Of a DNA stretch of 36,914 nt, positions 18,022 through 27,090 are shown one piece after another; positions within the stretch are counted from its first letter, which is position 1; each line of letters opens with the position of its first letter. This DNA is from Pontiella desulfatans (lineage in GTDB: Bacteria > Verrucomicrobiota > Kiritimatiellia > Kiritimatiellales > Pontiellaceae): assembly GCA_029287275.1 (NCBI GenBank), contig JARFRL010000063.1, positions 1-36,914 of the forward strand, read 5' to 3'. Under the pieces are notes generated by a model. That model made no database searches. It saw nothing but the letters and a program-made list of their open reading frames with translations, and was not told the DNA's origin. A program made the translations under genes and the position numbers.

Positions 18022-18331
18022 CGCGCTAACTCAAGCTTAACGGTTTGCTCGCCGATTCTTCATGGAATGCCAACAGCTTCCATGGCGTCTCCTAATCATT
18101 CCCAAACACGAAACCCGCCAAATGTGCGGCGTCGAAGGGAACAAGTCCGTCGAGGCGGAGATTATTTAACCGAACCCAATCCTCTTTGACGTTTCAGCGG
18201 ACTTGATGGAAACCGGGCGGAAGAAACAGAAAAGACCGCCGGTTCCACTCCCCGAGACACGGTTAGGTAAAAAAAGCAATATTGCGGGCGACCGCATAAC
18301 GATCGAACTAAATCATTGAAGGAGAAAATTA
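18022..18331 (+). other. Long leader/control region of the beta-helix gene
   Basis: These 310 bases carry no ORF. They hold two PHO-like blocks (18025-18053 and 18091-18108) and an imperfect hairpin GGAAaCCGGgCGG / CCGCCGGTTCC (18208-18246) without a T-run. If transcription starts at the PHO blocks, the mRNA would have a 5' leader of about 200 bases or more, which could carry a stabilising structure. Confidence 0.45.
18025..18053 (+). promoter_or_regulatory. Putative PHO box upstream of the beta-helix gene
   Basis: GCTAACT-caag-CTTAACG-gttt-GCTCGCC on the plus strand, an 11-bp period with two good units. A second weaker pair, CCTAATC-attc-CCAAACA, follows at 18091-18108. Both are more than 220 bases from the start codon, unusually far. 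Confidence 0.5.
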
Positions 18332-20095
18332 ATGAAGAAACAATTTATTATTGTAGCAGCTATGGCTGCTGGCCTGGGTGCCCAGGCCGCTACAAACTAC
18401 TGGGGCGGCGACATTGTCGGCTCTACGGGCTGGTTGGCCGCTGATACGCATATCATGACTAACCGTGTTACCGTTCTTCCGGGTGCAACCCTGACGATCG
18501 AGCCGGGGACTACCATCACTTCCGACGGTGGTTCTTTGGCTATTTCCTCGGGTGCTCAGATCAATGCCGCGGGTACTTCCAACGCGCCGATCACCTTTAC
18601 CTCCATCAACGACGACTTCGCTAACTGGCGTCCGGTGTGTCAGGAGTGGGGCTCACTCGCGATCATGGGCGAGGGTATCATCTCTTCTCACGTCTACAAA
18701 GGTAATGTGATGAACGGTACTGACGTAGATACTCCGGCAGCTGTTGGTACGCACGCGCGCATCATGGAAGGTCTTGTTGCTGTTGGTGACGGACGCGAGG
18801 CGTACGGTGGAAACAACGACGACTACGATGCGGGTACGCTTTCCTACGTTTCTTTCCGTTACGGCGGACAGGTTCTGGAAGAAGCTTCCGAGCTGAACGG
18901 TCTTTCCCTCGGTGGCATCGGTCGTGAAACTCAGATTGATCATATCGAAATCATGAACAACGTTGATGATGGTATCGAAATCTGGGGCGGAACCGTCTGC
19001 ATGAAATATGTATCCATCTGGAACATCGGCGACGACAGCTTGGATTGCGACCAGGGATGGCGCGGCAAGGTTCAGCATGGTCTGATCGTTCAGGGTTATT
19101 CCGCTAATGCTAAACAGGGTTCCGGTGTTGGTGATAACTGCATCGAGATGGACGGTTCTGAAGACTCCGACTGCGAACCGCACACGACTTCCACCCTGTA
19201 TAACTTCACGGTGATCGGTAACCACACCAAGGGTGACCACGGTATGGCGCTTCGCGACAACGTTCGTCTGCAGGTTCGTAACTCCATCTTCATGGATGTC
19301 CCGGACGATCTGATCGACGAAGAGCTTGACGGTGACGGCGGTTCCGGATGGAACTTCGCGGCCGGTACTGAGGTTGATGGTGGTGGTAAGTACACTCTTC
19401 GCACCGCTCTGAAAACGGTTCCGAATATGGAAGACACTTACGGTGTCGCGTTTAACGCGAACGCCTACAGCAATGACCTTGTTCGTATCACGGCTGCCGG
19501 CAAGACCGCTGCTGAAATCTACTGGGCGCAGGCTGACGGATACATGAACGAGCTGACCGACACCGTTCTTTACAATGTTAAAAAAGGTCCCCACGTCGAT
19601 GAAATCGAACTGTTGAATCAGCCGGGATACGACGTTGTTTACGCTGACTCCCTCCCGATTGCCGCATACGCGCGTGGTGCCGAGCAGAGCCTTTTCGGTG
19701 GAACGCTGACTTGCTCGCCGGTCGTCAAGCTTGACCCGCGCGCCGCCAACGACGCCCTGGTTGCTGACTCCCTGCCGACCAACGACGGCTTCTTTGACCT
19801 GGTTTCCTATCGTGGCGCTTTCAGCGCGACTGAAAACTGGCTCGAAGGTTGGACCGCTGCTGACCAGTATGGATTCCTCGGCGAAGCAACGGATGCTGCT
19901 CCGGGCATCTCCACGGGTGTTCTGCTGAACTGGGCTTCTGTTGAAAATGGTTTCTACCAGGTCGAAAGTGCTGACGACGTAGGCTTCACCAGCAATGTTG
20001 TTGTTGAAGCTACCCTTGAAGGCACTGGCGTCGAAATGTACTTCGGTGATCCGGCTCTGTCCGCGTCGAAATTCTTCCGCGTAACCTCTTTCTAA
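18332..20095 (+). CDS. Secreted parallel beta-helix protein, probably highly expressed
   Basis: A 587-residue exported protein with signal peptide 'MKKQFIIVAAMAAGLGAQA'. After it come short repeating strands typical of a right-handed beta-helix ('TNRVTVLPGATLTIEPGTTITSDGGSLAISSGAQINAAG', 'TQIDHIEIMNNVDDGIEIWGGTVCMKYVSIWNIGDDSLDCD'), rich in Asp/Asn/Gly turns. The final 60 or so residues form a separate small module ('LLNWASVENGFYQVESADDVGF...SASKFFRVTSF') that I associate with Verrucomicrobiota/Kiritimatiellota exoproteins. Codons are strongly biased to GGT, CGT, GTT and GCT, unlike neighbours, suggesting very high expression. It has a clear AGGAG site and a strong terminator directly after. 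Function is unknown. It precedes a TBDT and has PHO-like boxes upstream, so a role in capturing or processing a phosphorus-containing substrate is inferred. Confidence 0.75.
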   Translation: MKKQFIIVAAMAAGLGAQAATNYWGGDIVGSTGWLAADTHIMTNRVTVLPGATLTIEPGTTITSDGGSLAISSGAQINAAGTSNAPITFTSINDDFANWRPVCQEWGSLAIMGEGIISSHVYKGNVMNGTDVDTPAAVGTHARIMEGLVAVGDGREAYGGNNDDYDAGTLSYVSFRYGGQVLEEASELNGLSLGGIGRETQIDHIEIMNNVDDGIEIWGGTVCMKYVSIWNIGDDSLDCDQGWRGKVQHGLIVQGYSANAKQGSGVGDNCIEMDGSEDSDCEPHTTSTLYNFTVIGNHTKGDHGMALRDNVRLQVRNSIFMDVPDDLIDEELDGDGGSGWNFAAGTEVDGGGKYTLRTALKTVPNMEDTYGVAFNANAYSNDLVRITAAGKTAAEIYWAQADGYMNELTDTVLYNVKKGPHVDEIELLNQPGYDVVYADSLPIAAYARGAEQSLFGGTLTCSPVVKLDPRAANDALVADSLPTNDGFFDLVSYRGAFSATENWLEGWTAADQYGFLGEATDAAPGISTGVLLNWASVENGFYQVESADDVGFTSNVVVEATLEGTGVEMYFGDPALSASKFFRVTSF

Positions 20096-20123
20096 GGTTT
20101 TACCAAGAAGAATGTGCAACTTT

Positions 20124-20157
20124 GGTGGCAGGGTTTCCCTGCCACCTCTCTTTTTTT
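20124..20157 (+). terminator. Strong terminator/attenuator after the beta-helix gene
   Basis: A perfect 10-bp stem GGTGGCAGGG-ttt-CCCTGCCACC followed by TCTCTTTTTTT. It lies between the beta-helix gene and the next two plus-strand genes, so read-through would give low expression of those genes relative to the first. Confidence 0.9.
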
Positions 20158-20187
20158 AAAATTGGTTATTAGTCAGGTGTTGGAATT

Positions 20188-21438
20188 ATGAAGAAACGGT
20201 TACCCCTTACTTGTTTGATTCTCCTCGGAGTTTTGTCCTTTGCAAACCTGACCGTGAGCGCTGAGAACACACTGCTTGCAAAGCAGGCTGAAGCTATTTC
20301 CAAAACTGCCGAGGCACTGCTGCTGCTGCCGGACCATCCACATGAGAGAAACCGGAATCGGGAACTCGCCACGGTCGTTGAGTTTCTCATTGATTCCCAT
20401 GATCTTGAACGGGCCCAATCCTTTCGCGCGAAAATTACAAACTGGCGCGCGGATCAGCTTAAAGCCAAAATCGCGACGGCATATTACGAGTCCGGAAAAA
20501 AAGACCTCGCGGAAAAAATGATTAAAGAAGTGTCTGTTGTTGCGGATACCGTCACGGGTTGGAAAGCCGGTATGATTGCCGCGACCGGTGAGCACAAAAA
20601 CTATTTTGATAAGTACGATGATTTCCGCCTCGATCGGATCAAGGTCGCCCTCGCTGAATACTGCTGGATTTCGGGTGACAAGGAGGCGGCGAAAAAGTGG
20701 AGCGAAAACGTGCTGCCCGCGGAACAGTCTGATTTTATCAAGAAACAGGCTCTCGCGCTTGCCGAGGCCGATTACGATGCCTCTCTTGCCATTAATATGA
20801 TCCTCGCTGAAGGCGAAACCTTTGAAGGGAAGAAGGCGGCGGTTGATGGTGTTGTTCTCCTATACGGCCTCTATTTTAAAGATGCTGAAAAACGAGACCA
20901 CTTGAAATCGCTCATCGATCGGTATTCCATCTCCATGCCGATAATGTACCGCGTTGAATGGCTCCATGACATGGCGTTGGCTGCCGATGAAAATGGTGAT
21001 GCGGAGTTGGCCAGGAGCTTCTATCACGAAGCATCCTTGTTTATTTCCCAGAGTGAATTCCGTCCGCGACTCTTTTTCCCTTTGAAGGCATCCAACATCA
21101 TTACCGCCCACAAGCTTCAGTTTGAGGATGAAGCTCTGGAAGCCGCGAAACTGCTCTATAAGACATATGGGGAGTCTGAAGGGAGCATCTACAACATTCA
21201 TCGTGCTGATGTGCTTTGTTCAATCGGCGAGGTTTTCGCATTCATCGGGAAGATGGATCGTGCTGAGCAGGTTTACCTCAACGCACTTGATCAGGCGGTC
21301 GTGAACCCGAATTCAAAACCGCGTCTGGAAGACCTGAATCTAATCACGCTGTCTCTGGTGGAATACGATGTGCCTTTGACTCCTTCGCTGAATGAAGAAA
21401 TGAATGGGCTCATCAAATCATTGGGAACTCCGTGGTAG
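20188..21438 (+). CDS. Exported helical-repeat (TPR-like) protein of unknown function
   Basis: I cannot name this 416-residue protein. A signal peptide ('KRLPLTCLILLGVLSFANLTVSA') is followed by an all-helical protein with TPR/SEL-like pairs: 'LKAKIATAYYESGKKDLAEKMIKEV', 'MALAADENGDAELARSFYHEASLF', 'SIGEVFAFIGKMDRAEQVYLNAL'. Such solenoids mediate protein contacts in the periplasm. It is sandwiched between the beta-helix gene and the TBDT, downstream of a strong terminator. Codon use is more AT-rich than in the Exb operon. The ribosome-binding site is weak. It may be a periplasmic partner of the receptor. Confidence 0.6.
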   Translation: MKKRLPLTCLILLGVLSFANLTVSAENTLLAKQAEAISKTAEALLLLPDHPHERNRNRELATVVEFLIDSHDLERAQSFRAKITNWRADQLKAKIATAYYESGKKDLAEKMIKEVSVVADTVTGWKAGMIAATGEHKNYFDKYDDFRLDRIKVALAEYCWISGDKEAAKKWSENVLPAEQSDFIKKQALALAEADYDASLAINMILAEGETFEGKKAAVDGVVLLYGLYFKDAEKRDHLKSLIDRYSISMPIMYRVEWLHDMALAADENGDAELARSFYHEASLFISQSEFRPRLFFPLKASNIITAHKLQFEDEALEAAKLLYKTYGESEGSIYNIHRADVLCSIGEVFAFIGKMDRAEQVYLNALDQAVVNPNSKPRLEDLNLITLSLVEYDVPLTPSLNEEMNGLIKSLGTPW

Positions 21439-21447
21439 GGGATGGCC

Positions 21448-21465
21448 GCTAACAAAACGCTAATG
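21448..21465 (+). promoter_or_regulatory. Putative PHO box upstream of the TonB-dependent receptor
   Basis: GCTAACA-aaac-GCTAATG, two near-consensus 7-mers exactly 11 bp apart, 95 bases upstream of the GTG start. An isolated GCTAATG occurs again at 21520-21526. This suggests the receptor has its own Pho-responsive promoter. Confidence 0.65.
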
Positions 21466-21559
21466 GTTAAGGGGTTGCTCCATTTAATTCCCATGGCTTA
21501 TAACCCCTCGCTCAATTGGGCTAATGGAATTTAAATAAGACAATTTTTGGTAGGCTTTG

Positions 21560-24500
21560 GTGAAGAAATCCTTGAGGAATCTGTTGGTTACAGTGTGCTT
21601 GTTCTGCTCGTTGGAGGCATTTGCGCAGAAGGGGGGTATTCGGGGAACCGTGATGGATCTGGACTTTGAAGTCCCGCTTCCCGGGGTGAAGGTGGTGATT
21701 TCTGAGAACGGTCAGGAAACCGTCACGAGCGATGCCGGTAGTTTTTATCTGGAGCAGATGGAGCCTGGTGCTTACACTGTTATGTTCAGTAAAGCCGGTT
21801 ACGTCCGCGTGACCAAACCTAGCGTTGTTGTTTCTCCTGGACAGCTGGCGGAAGTCGAAGCGTCTCTGGCCGGTGAATACGAAGAAATGGATGAGCTGAT
21901 CGTGAAGGAAATTTCACTGGGCGGCGCATCCGAAATCGGCCTGTTGAATCTTCGTATGGAGAGTTCGGCTTTGATGGATTCCGTTGGCGCGGATCTGATC
22001 AGTCAGGCCGGTGCCAGTGATGCCGCCGGAGCGCTCAAGCTGGTATCCGGGACTACGGTACAAGACGGTAAATACGCCGTTGTTCGTGGTCTGCCTGATC
22101 GATATGTGGTTTCAACGTTGAATGGGGTGCGTCTGCCTACCGCCGATCCCGACAAGCGCGCGGTGCAGTTGGACCAATACCCTGCATCCCTGATTGAAAG
22201 TGTCCGCGTTCTAAAATCATTCACACCTGATCAGCAAGGCGATGCCTCGGGGGGTAGTGTCGATGTTGTTTTGAGAGGTATTCCGGAAGAGCGGTTACTG
22301 AAATTTAGTGTGGGCTCCAAATTTTACAGCGATCAGGCGGATGACGGCGAATTTCTTACGTACGAGCAGAGCGAGATGGAATATTGGGGCAAGCGCGATT
22401 TTAATCCGCCGCCGGATGCCGGTGCGGCCGCCGCGCCCGCACCCCAGACGGTAGAGGGTTCGTACGGGACGAAAAAAACCGATCAACCCGATAATTTCAA
22501 CTGGGCTATCGATGCCGGGGATCGATTTGAATTCGATGCGTTCGGCGAGGATTTCTCGCTCGGAGGCTTGGCAACATTCAGTTACGAGCAGAAGGCCTAT
22601 CATCGTGACGGCGTGATTGAGGATAAATATTATGAAAACGACGCCGCGGCTGCTTATCTAGACTTGGAACCCGATCAGTTGGCTCCTTACTCGGATGGCA
22701 GGTACCAGAATGGAATTCTTCAAGTTGATGAACTCGTTCTGACGGATTTATACGATATCACCAAAAGTACACATGAAATCAATTGGAGCGGGGCTTTGGC
22801 CGTCGGGTTGGAGCATGAGCTTCTCAAATTGAATTATCTACATGTCTTTACGCACAATGCTGAAGATTCTGCCATTGTGTCCAAAGATACCCGTGGACGA
22901 GAACTCTATAATCCCCAGTATCTCGATTATGTCGATGGATCCGATCAATCCATTAATGTGGCCCCTTATCGGATATTCGAGGCTATGCTGTACAAGGAGC
23001 GTGACACCCATTCCGACCAGTTTGGAGGAGAACTGACTATTCCTATTCCTGAATTCGGGTCGGATGGTATCTTCCAGTTTAAACGCCCGGTTTTGGACTG
23101 GAAGCTGTCTGAGGGTTCGTCCTCCCTTCAGGAACAGAAAGAAATTTTGGCCTATACGTGGATTCCTGGGGCAGTGATCTCATCTCCCGATCCGGAATAT
23201 GACTGGATAATCGGTATTCCACCGCCCGGATCCTATCCAATTGATACGCTGGGTAACTTTGCGCCCGGCGCGGCTTGGACCAGTGCGTTTACCAACTCCA
23301 TTGGTGAAGTATATACTCCTCCAGCTGTCAGTGCGCAGTTCCGCTCTGACTATGACGCCTTCCGGCGTTATATCGAAGCGAACCCGCAGCTTGGTTTGGT
23401 CTTCCCTGATTTCGCGTGGTTTAACGAAGACATCTATGATTTGGGTGCTGTTCCAGAAACGATCACCGGTGTGGAATCCAATGGCACATACTTTGCCGAT
23501 GAGCCCCAGGAGCAGTTGGGTAACCGCCAGATGATCTGGCAGGAAGTGGTTGAAGAGAGTGATCAGATTGCCTTCAACTATAAGTGGGACTTCGCCAACT
23601 GGACGGAAGATGAGGGCTATTTCAAAGCGGGCCTGTTTCAGGACCGCGTCGACCGCAAGTTTTTCCAGCAGTCCCTCAGTAACAAGGACCGGGGGGTAAG
23701 CATCCCGACCTTTAAAGCGCCATGGGATGTCGGTCTCGTGGAGCTCTTTCCGGCAAATTCTCCGACAGCGATGTATGCCTATTTCGGAGATGTTCAATAC
23801 ACGGGTAATCAGGATATTGATGCCTACTATCTCATGTCTGATTTTCCCGTGTTTGATTTTCTGTCTGTACGGGGCGGGGTGAGATACGAGAAGTTCAAGC
23901 TGCAAACGTTCCTTGATCCGGATGACGATTCAGTTGCCCGGCAAATTCTTCCGGAGAACGGTGCGCTGGCATTCCTTAACGCGAAGCCGGGCGGAGGCTA
24001 TGAGGAGGATGCGGATTATAATCGTTCAGACTATCTACCCTCCTTTGGTTTTGATGTGACCCCTGTAGATAATATCATGTTCCGTTTTAATTGGGCGCGG
24101 ACCGTGGCTAAACAGCAGTTTAAAGAGGTGGTTCCTATCATTCAGCGAGAATATGCCGGTGCGCCGGCCTTTTATGGCAACCCTGATCTGGTAGCGAGCC
24201 CGGTGGAAAACCTTGATTTCCGTTTAGACTACACGCCTTATCCTGGAGGGCTTCTTTCCGCGTCTTTCTTCACCAAGGATATTGAGGAACCGATTCAGTA
24301 TTACGAGTCTTCAGATGGTAACGGACAGAAATATACTTTTGTGCGAAATTATCCCACGGCATGGGTTCGCGGATATGAGCTGGAGGCGCGCCAGTCTTTA
24401 GGCCAATTCTTTGATATCTTTGAGGGCGTTGGAGTCGGCGCAAACTTCACGCTCATTGAAGGTGAAGTGGATTTGGACGATGGAACAACCAGTGACGTCC

Positions 24501-24844
24501 AGGAGATGCCCGAATATCTAGCGAACGTGTTTTTCACTTACGATATCGATTTTATGGATACTAAACTGGGTCTCTTCTACACGCATCAGGGTGACACGCT
24601 GAAACGCGTCAAAAACACTACGGGAGGCTCGCCGTCTCCTGCCGTTTATGCGCTACCTTATGGAGTATTGAATTTCACGGTGTCTACAAAGATAACCGAT
24701 CATTTCAAACTAAGCTTCAAAGCCAAGAACCTGACTGATCCGGATATCGAGACGGTCTATCGCGAAGCTGGGTATGAGGATGCGATTCGCAGTTCGTATA
24801 CGAAAGGACGGGAGTATTCGATTGGATTGAGCACCACCTGGTAA
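21560..24844 (+). CDS. TonB-dependent outer-membrane receptor with N-terminal carboxypeptidase-regulatory-like domain
   Basis: A 1,094-residue TBDT. Order: signal peptide (1-22, ends 'EAFAQ'); a CarboxypepD_reg/CNA-B-like beta-sandwich (about 23-105, 'GGIRGTVMDLDFEVPLPGVKVVISENG...GSFYLEQMEPGAYTVMFSKAGY'); a candidate TonB box 'DELIVKEI' (111-118); a plug (about 130-245, 'GLPDRYVVSTLNGVRLPTADP', 'LIESVRVLKSFTPDQQGDASGGSVDVVL'); and a 22-strand-type barrel ending 'REYSIGLSTTW'. GTG 21560 is chosen over TTG 21557 because it gives the standard 'MKKS' start and sits 5 bases after TAGG. The ligand is unknown. A PHO box upstream and a TonB motor operon downstream imply TonB-energised uptake under phosphate limitation. 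Composition is visibly AT-richer than the flanks. Confidence 0.93.
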   Translation: MKKSLRNLLVTVCLFCSLEAFAQKGGIRGTVMDLDFEVPLPGVKVVISENGQETVTSDAGSFYLEQMEPGAYTVMFSKAGYVRVTKPSVVVSPGQLAEVEASLAGEYEEMDELIVKEISLGGASEIGLLNLRMESSALMDSVGADLISQAGASDAAGALKLVSGTTVQDGKYAVVRGLPDRYVVSTLNGVRLPTADPDKRAVQLDQYPASLIESVRVLKSFTPDQQGDASGGSVDVVLRGIPEERLLKFSVGSKFYSDQADDGEFLTYEQSEMEYWGKRDFNPPPDAGAAAAPAPQTVEGSYGTKKTDQPDNFNWAIDAGDRFEFDAFGEDFSLGGLATFSYEQKAYHRDGVIEDKYYENDAAAAYLDLEPDQLAPYSDGRYQNGILQVDELVLTDLYDITKSTHEINWSGALAVGLEHELLKLNYLHVFTHNAEDSAIVSKDTRGRELYNPQYLDYVDGSDQSINVAPYRIFEAMLYKERDTHSDQFGGELTIPIPEFGSDGIFQFKRPVLDWKLSEGSSSLQEQKEILAYTWIPGAVISSPDPEYDWIIGIPPPGSYPIDTLGNFAPGAAWTSAFTNSIGEVYTPPAVSAQFRSDYDAFRRYIEANPQLGLVFPDFAWFNEDIYDLGAVPETITGVESNGTYFADEPQEQLGNRQMIWQEVVEESDQIAFNYKWDFANWTEDEGYFKAGLFQDRVDRKFFQQSLSNKDRGVSIPTFKAPWDVGLVELFPANSPTAMYAYFGDVQYTGNQDIDAYYLMSDFPVFDFLSVRGGVRYEKFKLQTFLDPDDDSVARQILPENGALAFLNAKPGGGYEEDADYNRSDYLPSFGFDVTPVDNIMFRFNWARTVAKQQFKEVVPIIQREYAGAPAFYGNPDLVASPVENLDFRLDYTPYPGGLLSASFFTKDIEEPIQYYESSDGNGQKYTFVRNYPTAWVRGYELEARQSLGQFFDIFEGVGVGANFTLIEGEVDLDDGTTSDVQEMPEYLANVFFTYDIDFMDTKLGLFYTHQGDTLKRVKNTTGGSPSPAVYALPYGVLNFTVSTKITDHFKLSFKAKNLTDPDIETVYREAGYEDAIRSSYTKGREYSIGLSTTW

Positions 24845-24850
24845 CGACCA

Positions 24851-24879
24851 CCTAACAAACCACTCACTCAGCGCGAACA
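24851..24879 (+). promoter_or_regulatory. Putative PHO box upstream of the DUF3450-ExbB-TonB operon
   Basis: CCTAACA-aacc-ACTCACT-cagc-GCGAACA, three 7-mers at an exact 11-bp period on the plus strand, only 32 bases before the first start codon and directly after the receptor stop. This links the TonB motor to the Pho response. Confidence 0.6.
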
Positions 24880-24911
24880 TTTTGGAAATAGAACTCTAGC
24901 CCGAGGTAAAC

Positions 24912-25661
24912 ATGAAAAAACAACTGATGATATTTTTAGCCGTTTCCAGCGCGGCCGTCGCGGTTCGAGCGACGGAGCTCGACGAGACGAAAGAAGCGCT
25001 TTCGAAGTGGGTGGAAACCCGCAAGCTGATCTCCGAGGAAAAGAACAAATGGGAGCTCGAGCGCGAGGTGCTGGGCGATCGGATCGATCTGGTGCGCGCC
25101 GAGCGCGACGCGCTGAGCAAGAAAATCCACGAGACCCAGTCGCTCATCACCGACGCCGACAAGAAGCGTGAGAATTTGGTTAAGGAAAACGACGCGCTGA
25201 AAAACGCGTCCGCCACGCTCGTTAACCGAATCTTCACGTTGGAGCGCGAGGTGCTCGCGCTGCTGCCGATCCTGCCGGAGCCGGTCCGGGATCGAATCAA
25301 GCCGCTGAGCCAGCGCCTGCCCAAAACCGCGGAGACCGAGCTGTCGCTGTCCGAGCGCTACCAGAACGTCATCGGCATCATCAACGAACTGAACAAAGGC
25401 GCGGGCGAAATCACCGTGGTCAGCGAGGTGAAGGACCTCCAAGACGGAACCACCGCCGAGGTCCAGACGCTCTACATCGGCTACGCCGCGGGATACTCCT
25501 GCAACAACAACGGCGACGTCGCGTTCGTGGGCCGACCGACTTCCGAAGGCTGGACCTGGGAACAAAACAACGCGATCGCGCCCCAGGTGGCCGATTCCAT
25601 CTCCATTTTGAAAAACGAAAAGGTCGCGGCCTTCATGCCGTTGCCCGTCAGCGTCGACTAA
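24912..25661 (+). CDS. DUF3450 family periplasmic coiled-coil protein
   Basis: A 249-residue exported protein with signal peptide 'MKKQLMIFLAVSSAAVAVRA'. A long helical coiled coil occupies about 25-125 ('ELEREVLGDRIDLVRAERDALSKKIHETQ'), followed by a globular C-terminal part with the DUF3450-type 'TLYIGYAAGYSCNNNGDVAFVGRPTSEGWTW'. DUF3450 proteins are the usual first gene of TonB2/TtpC-type operons, as seen in Vibrio and Shewanella, and that is the context here: TtpC-like ExbB follows after 12 bases. Probable role is a periplasmic adaptor for the energy-transducing complex; its biochemical function is not established. GAGGT precedes the ATG. Confidence 0.85.
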   Translation: MKKQLMIFLAVSSAAVAVRATELDETKEALSKWVETRKLISEEKNKWELEREVLGDRIDLVRAERDALSKKIHETQSLITDADKKRENLVKENDALKNASATLVNRIFTLEREVLALLPILPEPVRDRIKPLSQRLPKTAETELSLSERYQNVIGIINELNKGAGEITVVSEVKDLQDGTTAEVQTLYIGYAAGYSCNNNGDVAFVGRPTSEGWTWEQNNAIAPQVADSISILKNEKVAAFMPLPVSVD

Positions 25662-25673
25662 GGAACCGGACCC

Positions 25674-27056
25674 ATGAAGAAACTCGCCATTTTTCTATTC
25701 GTATCGCTCGCGGGCGGCGCCTTCGCCCAGTCCGACATGCAAGCCAAACTCGAGGCCAGCTTGAAGGAGCTCTCCAACACGCGCGAAAGCGTCTCCAAGG
25801 AAAAGCTTCCCATGGTCAAGGGCCTCAACGCCTTGGAAGACGAGGTGATGGACGTCCGGCTGGAACACCAGAAGGTGACGCGCCAGCTCGACAGCCGCAA
25901 CCTCGACCTCAACAACCTGCGCGCCGAAATCAAAACGCGCAAGGGCGAGAAGAGCTACATCTCCAACCTGCTGGTTGAATACACCCGCAACTTCGAGACC
26001 CGTCTGCACATCGCCGAGCTCGACCTCTATGAAAACGTCGTGGAGGACGCGACGCTCGCGCCCGACAACGCGAACCTTTCCGACGAGGAGATCTTCGTCC
26101 AGCAAACCGAGCTGGTCGAGGCGTCGATCGGTCGTCTCCAGGGCGTCGTGGGTGGAACGGCCTTCAGCGGGACCGCGGCCGGCGCGGATGGTCTCGTCAA
26201 GCAAGGCGAGTATCTGCTGGTGGGTCCCATCGCGCTGTTCTCTTCCTCCGACGGCTCCATGGCGGGCGTCGCGGAGCAACGGCTGGGTTCGCTCGAGCCG
26301 ACGGTGCTTCCCTTCGCCGACGCGGTGAACGCCGAAATGGTCAAGACCACGGTCGCGGCCAAATCGGGCGTGTTCCCGTTCGACCCAAGCCTCGGAAACG
26401 CGCGCAAGATCGAGGAAACCAAGGAGACCTTCAAAGAGCACATCCAGAAAGGCGGCATGGTCGCCTACGTGATTCTCGGCATGTTCGTGCTCTGCGTGAT
26501 CATCGCGGTCGTCAAATGGATTCAACTCATGCTGGTGCCTCAGCCCTCCGAAAAGGCCGTTCAACCCGTTCTGCGCGCCATGCTCGTGAACGACCACGAG
26601 AAAGCCGCCGCGGAAATCAAAAAGGTTAAAGGTCCGACCGGCGTCATGTTGGCGATCGGCGTCGAGCATATCGACGAGCCGAAAGATCTGGTCGAAGAAG
26701 TGATGTACGAGGAGATGCTGACCACCCGCATGAAGGTCAACAAACTCACGCCGTTCCTCGCGGTCTGCGCCTCCACCGCGCCGTTGCTGGGACTGCTCGG
26801 CACGGTGACCGGCATCATCAACACCTTCAAGCTCATCACCGTGTTCGGCTCCGGCGACGTCAAGACGCTCTCCGGCGGGATCTCCGAGGCGCTGATCACC
26901 ACCGAGCTGGGCCTGGTGGTCGCGATCTCCGCGTTGGTGCTTCACGCGTTCCTATCGCGCAAGGCCAAGAGCATCACCGACAACATGGAACAGATCGCGA
27001 TTCTGTTCATGAACCGCGCGACGCGCTCGACCGGCGTCGAAGAGGCGCCCGCGTAG
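25674..27056 (+). CDS. TtpC-like MotA/TolQ/ExbB proton-channel family protein with large periplasmic domain
   Basis: At 460 residues this is the large ExbB variant. It has a signal peptide ('MKKLAIFLFVSLAGGAFAQ'), a coiled coil (about 20-110), a globular periplasmic region, then a membrane helix ('GGMVAYVILGMFVLCVIIAVVKWI') and a C-terminal ExbB/TolQ domain with 'TPFLAVCASTAPLLGLLGTVTGIINTF' and 'GGISEALITTELGLVVAISALVLHAFL'. This architecture matches TtpC, required in Vibrio-type TonB2 systems. It should sit with ExbB-ExbD-TonB in the inner membrane and contact DUF3450 through its periplasmic part. Second gene of a tight operon. Confidence 0.9.
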   Translation: MKKLAIFLFVSLAGGAFAQSDMQAKLEASLKELSNTRESVSKEKLPMVKGLNALEDEVMDVRLEHQKVTRQLDSRNLDLNNLRAEIKTRKGEKSYISNLLVEYTRNFETRLHIAELDLYENVVEDATLAPDNANLSDEEIFVQQTELVEASIGRLQGVVGGTAFSGTAAGADGLVKQGEYLLVGPIALFSSSDGSMAGVAEQRLGSLEPTVLPFADAVNAEMVKTTVAAKSGVFPFDPSLGNARKIEETKETFKEHIQKGGMVAYVILGMFVLCVIIAVVKWIQLMLVPQPSEKAVQPVLRAMLVNDHEKAAAEIKKVKGPTGVMLAIGVEHIDEPKDLVEEVMYEEMLTTRMKVNKLTPFLAVCASTAPLLGLLGTVTGIINTFKLITVFGSGDVKTLSGGISEALITTELGLVVAISALVLHAFLSRKAKSITDNMEQIAILFMNRATRSTGVEEAPA

Positions 27057-27064
27057 CCGCTCGT

Positions 27065-27082
27065 CACTCACGATTCACGGAT
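27065..27082. repeat. Short heptad TCACGnn repeat between ttpC-like and exbB genes
   Basis: CACTCACGATTCACGGAT contains CTCACGA-TTCACGG, two copies of the same TCACGnn heptad found in the pstB-phoU spacer. It lies in the 34-base gap inside the TonB operon. Confidence 0.35.
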
Positions 27083-27090
27083 CCTTTCGC

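Noticed and set aside
18653-20119. 488-residue minus-strand ORF opposite the beta-helix gene
   Set aside because: A mirror frame created by the GGT/CGT/GTT codon bias of the real gene; no signal peptide, domain or start context.
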